46,415 nt of DNA. Source: Candidatus Iainarchaeum sp. (lineage in GTDB: Archaea > Iainarchaeota > Iainarchaeia > JAADDC01). The stretch covers positions 1-46,415 of the forward strand of contig WANZ01000027.1 of NCBI GenBank assembly GCA_015521515.1, in the 5' to 3' direction. The notes beneath the pieces are model-generated. The model made no database searches. It was not told where the DNA came from and was given only the letters and a program-made list of their open reading frames with translations. Made by a program: the position numbers and the translations under genes. This document shows, in pieces, positions 1 through 5,942 of the stretch. How positions within the stretch are numbered: position 1 is the first letter of the stretch; each line of letters starts with the position of its first letter.

Positions 1-123
1 TGAAAGACCCAGAGGGGGACTTCTTTCCTTTAGAAGATAACTATTAATACTATTTATTTTTATACATAACGAAGTTAGTCTTAACTAGTACATCTATGTT
101 TACCGGAAGTAAGGGGGTATGCC

Positions 124-678
124 ATGAAAGGATATCTGATAAGATATAAGTATCAGGGTGAAAGACCATCTCCAAAGTATGAATATCAACGATTCTTCCG
201 TGCACTTTATGGATATACTCAGGTAGTAAAGAAATCTAACGGAAAAATGTATGTATATTATAGAGAGGGCGTTCTTACCCTATATCCCTACATAAAACAA
301 GGAAGAAATTCCGTAATAATCCCAGACAATGCTTTGAAACCTCTTGTAGACTTCTTCAAGGAAGGTAAGAATCCAGCCCATGAATTTCAGGATATTAAGG
401 ATTGGAAAGTAACTTATTATGTAGAAGAAACAGATGTAAGTGAAAACATGGCACATAAAGCGATAGAAGATGCATTAAAGCGCATCTTCATACGTACGGA
501 TACAGGCTTAAGGAGCATTAAGGAGGTAATAGATAGCCTCTATGTGTCTTTGGATGAGCTGGCTGAGATAAAGCTTAAGACAAGACATATTATCCAGTCA
601 AATTGGTTTTCCTCACTAAAGGAAAAATTCAAAAAGCTCCTTGAACTTATTGACCGATCGGAGCGTATGGTTGGATAA
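124..678 (+). CDS. Hypothetical protein, 184 aa
   Basis: I do not recognise the family. The protein is basic and rich in Lys and Tyr, with no signal peptide or membrane segment. The N-terminal half reads as beta-rich (YKYQG, MYVYYREG) and the C-terminal half as amphipathic helices. The ATG follows a GGGGG tract by a few bases, which could serve as a weak ribosome binding site, and an AT-rich stretch at 40-65 could hold a promoter. The 3' end overlaps the convergent gene at 647-1078 by 32 bp. It is probably a soluble cytoplasmic protein; the function is unknown. Confidence 0.6.
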   Translation: MKGYLIRYKYQGERPSPKYEYQRFFRALYGYTQVVKKSNGKMYVYYREGVLTLYPYIKQGRNSVIIPDNALKPLVDFFKEGKNPAHEFQDIKDWKVTYYVEETDVSENMAHKAIEDALKRIFIRTDTGLRSIKEVIDSLYVSLDELAEIKLKTRHIIQSNWFSSLKEKFKKLLELIDRSERMVG

Positions 679-1078
679 AGCCTTTCCCTAGAAATACACA
701 GCTAAGGTTATTTACCTCTGATAGCCCCCCTCCACCCAGCAGAGGAGTGGAATTGTAATCCAACAAATTATAATCAGCTGTCTTATAACCTGGTACGGGA
801 GCGTAATCTATGACAGCCCCCCTATCAGAGTTTATGAGATACACATCTGTTGGATTGTTTGCGTTCCAGCAAATGAATCTTACCTTTAGGATATTTGTAG
901 TAGTTACTAGGGTGGTGTGGATGACACCATTAATCTCTGTTATGTATAATTCACCCTTCAGCTTGGGTCTCCACACATCCAGCAACATCAACGTTCTCTG
1001 ATCTATAGCTGTGAATATAGAGAAAGCCATGGTAATCAAGATCCACATGAGTACAATGAATATTACAAGGTTTTCCAT
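647..1078 (-). CDS. Membrane-anchored pilin-like or FlaF/FlaG-like protein, 143 aa
   Basis: There is one hydrophobic N-terminal segment (residues about 4-24, MENLVIFIVLMWILITMAFS), followed by a beta-rich extracytoplasmic domain with two cysteines (FICWN, LSCVF) and a GGGG stretch near the end. This architecture, a short N-terminus then a helix then a beta domain, is that of archaeal type IV pilin-like and archaellum stator-like proteins, but no clear prepilin peptidase site is visible. Its start codon abuts the stop codon of the upstream gene at 1078-1530, so the two are an operon. The exact role is not known; a surface filament subunit or accessory protein is the best guess. Confidence 0.55.
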   Translation of the reverse strand: MENLVIFIVLMWILITMAFSIFTAIDQRTLMLLDVWRPKLKGELYITEINGVIHTTLVTTTNILKVRFICWNANNPTDVYLINSDRGAVIDYAPVPGYKTADYNLLDYNSTPLLGGGGLSEVNNLSCVFLGKGFIQPYAPIGQ

Positions 1079-1530
1079 TATCCCACCTTCTCACTTTCGG
1101 TGTATTCTCTACTAATGAACAGGAATGTATAGCCTATATAAGAGGGCTTTGATGGTACTGTTGCGATAATAGCTTCTCCAGGGTTTATATCATTTTTTGA
1201 AATGAAAGATCCGTTCTCTCCTAGTATAACAAAATTCAAATCGGTACTATTGCCGTTAACGTCTATCATAATAACTCTTGCTTGTGTGAGCACTGTAGAG
1301 CCCATGTTATGTATAATGAGTGTTTGGTTTACATTAAGTGGATTGTGTGCAGGTGGCGGAACTATTACTACGTCAGATTTTGCATATGTGGATAGATTTC
1401 TCGTCCCTACCCCTATAGCGTCTGCCAAGCCTGTAACAGCAGAGTGTAGGGTAGGATATATGGCAGCTAGTAGTGCTAATCCCATGAGAACCAGCGCAGA
1501 TGTTGTAACAATCCTTGAAACGCCACGCAT
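1078..1530 (-). CDS. FlaG/FlaF-like membrane-anchored surface protein, 150 aa
   Basis: The N-terminus MRGVSRIVTTSALVLMGL is a basic residue pair followed by a long hydrophobic helix. The rest is a beta-sandwich-like domain with the alternating pattern seen in archaeal FlaF/FlaG and pilin-like proteins (LIIHNMGSTVLTQARVIMID). I chose the ATG at 1530 because a TATA box (GTTATATAC on the minus strand, 1551-1560) lies about 26 bp upstream, giving a leaderless mRNA; starts further upstream would put coding sequence over that box. It is the first gene of a two-gene operon with 647-1078. A stator or anchor role on the outer face of the membrane is an inference. Confidence 0.55.
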   Translation of the reverse strand: MRGVSRIVTTSALVLMGLALLAAIYPTLHSAVTGLADAIGVGTRNLSTYAKSDVVIVPPPAHNPLNVNQTLIIHNMGSTVLTQARVIMIDVNGNSTDLNFVILGENGSFISKNDINPGEAIIATVPSKPSYIGYTFLFISREYTESEKVG

Positions 1531-1550
1531 AAAAAGATGTAATGGAAGGG

Positions 1551-1562
1551 GGTATATAACCC
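1551..1562 (-). promoter_or_regulatory. TATA box of the 1078-1530 operon
   Basis: On the minus strand GGGTTATATACC sits between G and C tracts, centred about 26 bp upstream of the ATG at 1530. That is the spacing expected for a leaderless archaeal transcript. Confidence 0.55.
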
Positions 1563-1639
1563 CCAACCACAAGGTTTAAATACCACCTACTGTTCTATAT
1601 ATTTTTAGCCCCCATCATCCGTGCGCAGCGTCTTCTGGG

Positions 1640-1669
1640 TTCTGGGTGTTTGGCGCCAAACACCCAGAA
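1640..1669. repeat. Perfect 30-bp palindrome
   Basis: The two 15-bp halves are exact reverse complements centred on GGCGCC between 1654 and 1655. The next flanking base pair (1639/1670) does not pair. Such a sequence can form an uninterrupted hairpin in RNA, or act as a terminator-like or protein-binding dyad in DNA. Confidence 0.8.
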
Positions 1670-1772
1670 ACTTTTTCCCTTTTCCCTCCCCCACCGGGTC
1701 AGTCCCACTTTTTGGGGACCTCATCCCCGGTTGTTACAGAAATATGGATGTGTGCTTTCTGCATACTATGGA

Positions 1773-1811
1773 CTCCCATCCATAATACAGTCCATTGTTA
1801 TTGGATGGGAG
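1773..1811. repeat. Inverted repeat, 10-bp arms
   Basis: CTCCCATCCA (1773-1782) and TGGATGGGAG (1802-1811) are exact reverse complements around a 19-nt loop that itself has partial complementarity. It lies within the same structured intergenic region as the 30-bp palindrome. Confidence 0.7.
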
Positions 1812-1915
1812 CCCACTTTTCATCCCTGGAAGATGGTAATAGGTATTTATAAAGGTTGTTAACCGTGTGAGTTACAACAACATCGTTAAAACCTTCATTA
1901 TACCTTCTCTCTTTG

Positions 1916-2302
1916 ATGGACCCACACCTTAAAAGATCTATAGCCTCAGCCCTTCTCTTTAATGCGCTCCTATCTATGGTACTATTTATTACCTTTATAA
2001 AAGTGGGTATGGATGTATTTGAGGCATCTATTTATGTTATTTGGGCAGTAATACAAACAGTAGCAGCCTATATACTTGCAAAACCAAGAGAACTTATAGA
2101 CTTTATAAAAAATTATACTTTACCCAAACATGTAGACATGAGCGCCACCCAATTCTCCTCAGGCTTGCTTCTAATAACACTTACTCCCCTCATTTATAAA
2201 CTCCAGGGACCTATATATGCACAACTATCCCTCTTCATGGGGGGCGTGCTCATAGTGTTGGCGGTGGTAGGATATGTACTCCTTGAGGAACAGAGCATAT
2301 GA
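1916..2302 (+). CDS. Small multi-pass membrane protein, 128 aa
   Basis: There are about four hydrophobic segments: near residues 8-30 (ALLFNALLSMVLFITFI), 37-55, 80-95 and 103-122. A basic loop (AKPRELIDFIKNYTLPKH) lies between the second and third. It has no recognised family. The ATG at 1916 is preferred to the in-frame TTG just before it. Its 3' end overlaps the next gene (2274) by 29 bp, implying translational coupling. Possibly a membrane partner of the downstream pilin-like protein. Confidence 0.5.
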   Translation: MDPHLKRSIASALLFNALLSMVLFITFIKVGMDVFEASIYVIWAVIQTVAAYILAKPRELIDFIKNYTLPKHVDMSATQFSSGLLLITLTPLIYKLQGPIYAQLSLFMGGVLIVLAVVGYVLLEEQSI

Positions 2303-2648
2303 GCTGGTTGCAGCTATATTAATTCTATTTATCCTTTTCCAGCTTTACCTAAAGATTCAACCATCGGAAGGAGCGGAAGGATTCTACATTATACGCCCTA
2401 CCAGCTGGAAAGCAGACCCAACAGGTATAACTGTATATTTCACATCCTTCCACCCATCCACATTGTTATGTACAGTGAACACAGATGGTAGTACGGTCTC
2501 TATCGCCTTCGAGCCGAGAACGCCAGTAATGTTAAGAATACCAAAACAGCTAACTCCGAATACTATGATAACCCTTCCCGTAGAAATAAATTGTACAGGT
2601 GTATATGAGAAAGGGTATATACGCATGATGGTGTTTACACATCCTTAA
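2274..2648 (+). CDS. Pilin-like single-pass surface protein, 124 aa
   Basis: The N-terminus carries basic residues, then a 20-residue hydrophobic helix containing a Glu (RAYELVAAILILFILFQLY), then a beta-rich domain with two cysteines (LLCTV, INCTG). The pattern of positive charge, x-E and helix recalls archaeal class III (type IV pilin-like) leaders, though the canonical G/Q before the helix is absent. It overlaps the upstream membrane protein and converges on the TFE gene, sharing 14 bp at the 3' ends. A role in a surface filament is an inference. Confidence 0.5.
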   Translation: MYSLRNRAYELVAAILILFILFQLYLKIQPSEGAEGFYIIRPTSWKADPTGITVYFTSFHPSTLLCTVNTDGSTVSIAFEPRTPVMLRIPKQLTPNTMITLPVEINCTGVYEKGYIRMMVFTHP

Positions 2649-3171
2649 GTAGGGATCTGATATTTGCTATCTGGGAAAGCCTCTTTCTGAGTTCTTCCTT
2701 CTCCTCCTCCACGTTTACCTCCACAAGAGGTTTGCCGCATATGGGGCATTGGAAATTGTACTCTACAGCCACCTCAAATACTACCCTTTCATGACCTTCT
2801 GGGCATGAAAAGAACATATAAGAAGATAGTTCATCAAGCTTTTGAGACACTTCTCTTCGTTGTTCCTCAATATCTTCAATCAGAGCCTCTTTAAGTCGTC
2901 CCTTTCTTATGAACCATGTATATGTATACCATCCTGTATCCGGATCCTTCTCTCTGTGATAGTCTACAATACCCCAAAAATGAAGCCTGTTTAACACAGT
3001 TCTCACAACGGTTACCTTTACACCCAACAAACCGGCAATATACTCATCGGTTACAGGCTCTCCAGCCTCTAACATAATCTTCATAACATCAACAGCAAGA
3101 TCCCCACCAACCCTAGTAATATAGTTCTTTACCATGTCTATTTCTAATAACCCAAGCAGGTTATCCACCAT
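2635..3171 (-). CDS. tfe: Transcription initiation factor TFE, alpha subunit
   Basis: The N-terminal winged helix (residues about 10-90; VTDEYIAGLLGVKVTVVRTVLNRL) is followed by a linker and a C-terminal zinc ribbon (FSCPEGHERV ... FQCPICGKPLVE), the TFIIE-alpha layout at the usual archaeal length of about 180 aa. It stabilises the open complex with TBP and TFB during RNA polymerase initiation. I chose the ATG giving MVDNLL at 3171 because the TATA box GGGTAAAAACC lies about 23 bp upstream; the in-frame ATG at 3183 would be too close. It appears to share that box with the divergent rqcH. Confidence 0.93.
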   Translation of the reverse strand: MVDNLLGLLEIDMVKNYITRVGGDLAVDVMKIMLEAGEPVTDEYIAGLLGVKVTVVRTVLNRLHFWGIVDYHREKDPDTGWYTYTWFIRKGRLKEALIEDIEEQRREVSQKLDELSSYMFFSCPEGHERVVFEVAVEYNFQCPICGKPLVEVNVEEEKEELRKRLSQIANIRSLLKDV

Positions 3172-3188
3172 ATAAACACACACCCAAA

Positions 3189-3199
3189 GGTTTTTACCC
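3189..3199. promoter_or_regulatory. Shared TATA box, tfe / rqcH
   Basis: GGTTTTTACCC (GGGTAAAAACC on the minus strand) is the only TATA-like sequence between the divergent starts at 3171 and 3220. It lies 23-26 bp from each, so one box may serve both leaderless genes. Confidence 0.5.
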
Positions 3200-3219
3200 T
3201 TTCAATACCCCTTCAATGT

Positions 3220-4185
3220 GTGAGGGAACTTACAGCCTTTGACTTCATTGCTGTGGTAGAAGAGCTAAAGAGCCTAAAAGGTAAATACTTTCAGAAATTT
3301 ACTACCATTCCAAATGGCTACAAACTAAAACTGAGGGGAGCAGACCTACTAATAAAACCCCCGAATCTGTTCTTCAGAACGACTCATTCCATCCCTTCTT
3401 TAAAGCCTGATAACTTTTCTCTCTTTCTTAGAAAAAGGTTAGAAGGAAAAAAACTGGACAACATAGAAGTGCTAAACCTTGATAGGGTAGTATCTCTTTC
3501 CTTTGGAGAATATACTCTCGTTCTTGAATTGTTTAGAGAGGGTAATATTATACTTCTAGAAGAGGGAAAGGTTATTACAGCTCTAAGGTATGGAAAGTGG
3601 AGGCACAGGGAAATTGAGAGGGGAGTTATGTATAAAACTCCCCCACCCCCTCCTATAGCCTCCTTCACTTTGCTCGATGATTCTACAGTGGAGAGAGATA
3701 TGGTGCGTTCCGGCATCCCAAAGGAGTACACAAAGGAAATATTGTATAGGCTTAGCTTGGATCCAAAGGCTCCTACAAAAGATCATAAAAATCAAATTCT
3801 AGATGAACTAAATAATATTTTGGAAGAACTTAGACACCCCTCCGGGTTTTTATGCAGGGACGAGCCCTTCCCTATAAACTTAAGCCACCTCCCCTGTAAC
3901 AAGGTTTCTAACTCGTTTAATGAGCTCCTTGACACCTTTACCCCCACTCTCTTTCAGAGGGAGAAGGAAGAGGACAAAACCCTGCTCTATATGAAAGCCT
4001 CTCTAAGAAACATAGAGGAAGAAATAGAGGCCTTAGAAGGTATTTTATCTAAAATTTATGAACATTGGAACGAGTTTGAACGACTTTTGAAGGGAGAAAA
4101 TGTTAGTATTGAGGGTGTAAGTGTAGAATTTACCAACAATTCTGTTGTGGTGAAGTTTACTCCCTCACAGCACCCTCATCAATAA
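3220..4185 (+). CDS. rqcH: RqcH/NEMF-like protein, NFACT-N half only (321 aa)
   Basis: The N-terminus matches the NFACT-N (FbpA) domain of the ribosome quality-control factor RqcH/Rqc2. It includes the tRNA-contacting Asp-Arg pair (NLDRVVSLSF, D88-R89), then a small helix-hairpin-helix-like stretch (IPKEYTKEILYRLSLDP) and the start of a coiled coil (residues about 255-290). Archaeal RqcH is normally around 600-700 aa; here the long coiled coil, NFACT-R and NFACT-C are absent. The stop falls just before the convergent PRC-barrel gene (29-bp overlap), and no continuation appears in another frame. The start is GTG, supported by the TATA box about 26 bp upstream. It may bind stalled 60S-type complexes or tRNA with altered output. 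Confidence 0.82.
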   Translation: MRELTAFDFIAVVEELKSLKGKYFQKFTTIPNGYKLKLRGADLLIKPPNLFFRTTHSIPSLKPDNFSLFLRKRLEGKKLDNIEVLNLDRVVSLSFGEYTLVLELFREGNIILLEEGKVITALRYGKWRHREIERGVMYKTPPPPPIASFTLLDDSTVERDMVRSGIPKEYTKEILYRLSLDPKAPTKDHKNQILDELNNILEELRHPSGFLCRDEPFPINLSHLPCNKVSNSFNELLDTFTPTLFQREKEEDKTLLYMKASLRNIEEEIEALEGILSKIYEHWNEFERLLKGENVSIEGVSVEFTNNSVVVKFTPSQHPHQ

Positions 4186-4414
4186 TTACATAGTCGCTTA
4201 CTGCTATCACAGCTTTATAAGGAATTTCTGCCACTCTCCTTTCAAATCCTAGTTTTTTTGCAATCTTGGAATCCGGTGCTATTTCAACTACAAGGTATTC
4301 TAGTGTTCCTTCCTTTTCATCCACCAATAGATCCAATAACTTTCCTAATACTTCGCCTCTGTTTGTGATGACCCTCTTTCCTGATAGCCTTCTTGCTATC
4401 TCATACTTGGCCAT
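4157..4414 (-). CDS. PRC-barrel domain protein, 85 aa
   Basis: The whole protein is a single PRC barrel: SGKRVITNRGEVLGKLLDL begins the fold (the GKRV...G..lG...Dl pattern) and AEIPYKAVIAVSDYVIID ends it. Archaeal one-domain PRC-barrel proteins are common and have been linked to RNA processing and to cell-division control (CdpB family), but the function here cannot be read from sequence. The start has a GAGGTG Shine-Dalgarno motif about 10 nt upstream and a TATA-like CTTAAAAAGG near 4450, so this mRNA probably has a short leader. Confidence 0.85.
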   Translation of the reverse strand: MAKYEIARRLSGKRVITNRGEVLGKLLDLLVDEKEGTLEYLVVEIAPDSKIAKKLGFERRVAEIPYKAVIAVSDYVIIDEGAVRE

Positions 4415-4520
4415 CCCTCACACCTCGCTAACTATCAAAACAAACCCCTTTTTAAGTGTTACCTTTCCACCCACACTAACAAAAACCCTTGTCTCTTCAA
4501 TCAGTTAGATAGCTGTATAT

Positions 4521-4594
4521 GGGCCCGTAGCTCAGCCAGGTAGAGCACCCGGCTCTTAACCGGGGTGTCGGGGGTTCGAATCCCCCCGGGCCCG
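4521..4594 (+). tRNA. tRNA-Lys (CUU)
   Basis: A 74-nt cloverleaf with a 7-bp acceptor (GGGCCCG/CGGGCCC), a GCTC/GAGC D-stem, an anticodon stem CCCGG/CCGGG with loop CTCTTAA (anticodon CUU), a T-stem GGGGG/CCCCC with loop TTCGAAT, and discriminator G. No intron. CCA is not encoded. It marks the left border of the surface-fibre island. Confidence 0.97.
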
Positions 4595-4630
4595 TAACCC
4601 ATAAAATATAGCTCTACCATCTATTTTCTC

Positions 4631-5911
4631 ATGCGATTTCAAACAGACATAATAACAGTACTCCTTGTCCTCTCCTTTTCGTTAGTGGTGCTGTATCAGC
4701 TTTATCTTGCCCTATCTTCCTATCTATCCGAGCAAACAGAAGAGCTTGATATATACGTAAAGAAGTTTTCCGAACAAACCAAACAATATCTTATCCCTCT
4801 CGGAGGAAGCTATAGCATAAGAAGGGATACAAACACTCTGCTATACGTAGATATAATCATAGAAAACGTGGGAACACTCCCTCTTTACTATAGATACCCC
4901 ATACAAGGAGTCATTCTATACAGGGAAGGAAATGCTACAAAGGTGATGGAGGCGGAGTTTGCGGTGGATAATGCGTCCTCAGCCTTTCTGCCTAAGATAA
5001 ACTATAGATTGTACACTATAGTTCCCATACCTGATGAAAACATTCTTCCATATAGAGTAACTGTTTTCATAAACGGTGTGGAGCTTTGGACGGATCTAAA
5101 GCCTATTAGCTGGCCTCTAGGAGAGATATACTTTTGTTATACATGCGGACAGTGCCAAGCCACACTCGATTCATACGCTGGGCCTGACAGAAGAGTTCTT
5201 ATGTTTACAGATATTGTAATAGATAGAGATCCGTGCATTAACCTCTGGAAGGATTACAACGGAATAACGTTAGATTGTATGCTTCATACACTGAGGGGTT
5301 CCGGGTCTGAAACAACTTTCCTCTTTGACGGGGGATCGAATATATCCATAGAAAGATGCAGGATAAGGAATGTGGACACCTCCTTCCTTGTGAACAATCT
5401 TACTAATGTGGTTATTACATCTGTTGAGAACAATGAGGTGAACCATGTTATGTATATTTCTGACCCCTTCACCTTCAGCTTCTCACTTTCCATTGGAGAT
5501 ATAGTATATGGTGATAGGAAGATGTATCTCTTCCGCCCGTCTTCCCTCTCCTCCATATCACCTTTCCTCCCCCTTTCCATCTGGGTAAAGGATTATACAG
5601 GAGGAGTTTCCATAGATGCGGGAGGATCCACAATGGAGAGGGTATATCCTATTATAGCAATCCTTGAATCTTCAAATGTAGGAATTTCTAACTTCTATCT
5701 TGAAACTAATGATCCTTACGGTGTTATAATAAGAAATTCCTCCAATGTATCTATCTCCTCAGCTTCTCTTCGTTTAAATACCTCAACTACAGGTATATAC
5801 TCGCTAAACAGCGATTATACACTATCCGACATTAACATAGTAAGTACATCCCCCCTTGACATGCACATTATCGACTCAAACCTTTTGTTGGGTAATGTGA
5901 CAATCCGATAA
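4631..5911 (+). CDS. Membrane-anchored right-handed beta-helix surface protein, 426 aa
   Basis: An N-terminal hydrophobic helix (residues about 8-30, ITVLLVLSFSLVVLYQLYL) anchors a predicted extracellular region. Residues 35-170 look like an immunoglobulin-like or CARDB-like beta domain (DIIIENVGTLPLYYRYP). From about 215 onward there are pectate-lyase/NosD-type rungs rich in Asn and Ser (GSNISIERCRIRNV, NLTNVVITSVENN, NSSNVSISSASL). A cysteine cluster (FCYTCGQCQ) lies between the two. The ATG lies about 26 bp downstream of ATAAAATAT, suggesting a leaderless message. It opens the island and precedes the tail-fibre-like gene by 31 bp. Likely role: adhesin or stalk base on the cell surface. Confidence 0.65.
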   Translation: MRFQTDIITVLLVLSFSLVVLYQLYLALSSYLSEQTEELDIYVKKFSEQTKQYLIPLGGSYSIRRDTNTLLYVDIIIENVGTLPLYYRYPIQGVILYREGNATKVMEAEFAVDNASSAFLPKINYRLYTIVPIPDENILPYRVTVFINGVELWTDLKPISWPLGEIYFCYTCGQCQATLDSYAGPDRRVLMFTDIVIDRDPCINLWKDYNGITLDCMLHTLRGSGSETTFLFDGGSNISIERCRIRNVDTSFLVNNLTNVVITSVENNEVNHVMYISDPFTFSFSLSIGDIVYGDRKMYLFRPSSLSSISPFLPLSIWVKDYTGGVSIDAGGSTMERVYPIIAILESSNVGISNFYLETNDPYGVIIRNSSNVSISSASLRLNTSTTGIYSLNSDYTLSDINIVSTSPLDMHIIDSNLLLGNVTIR

Positions 5912-5942
5912 CATTATAATCCACAAAAACATCAATAGAACG

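Larger units (their letters stand above)
1531..1915. other. Structured intergenic region, possible ncRNA
   Basis: This is the longest gap without a convincing gene. It is richer in GC and C-tracts than its surroundings and contains a perfect 30-bp palindrome (1640-1669, centre GGCGCC), a second hairpin with 10-bp arms (1773-1782 with 1802-1811, 19-nt loop) and a short GTCCC/GGGAC stem near 1700. TATA-like boxes face inward from both ends (TATATATT at about 1596-1603 on the plus strand; TTTATAAATACC at about 1848-1858 on the minus strand). The short reading frames inside have no coding character. I could not match it to SRP RNA, RNase P RNA or 5S rRNA by their conserved cores. The strand of any RNA is undecided. 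Confidence 0.4.

Noticed and set aside
1646-1862. Two overlapping short reading frames in the structured intergenic region
   Set aside because: They run through the palindrome and hairpins, have no promoter or ribosome site at their starts, and encode Pro/Phe/Trp-rich sequence without a domain or signal pattern.
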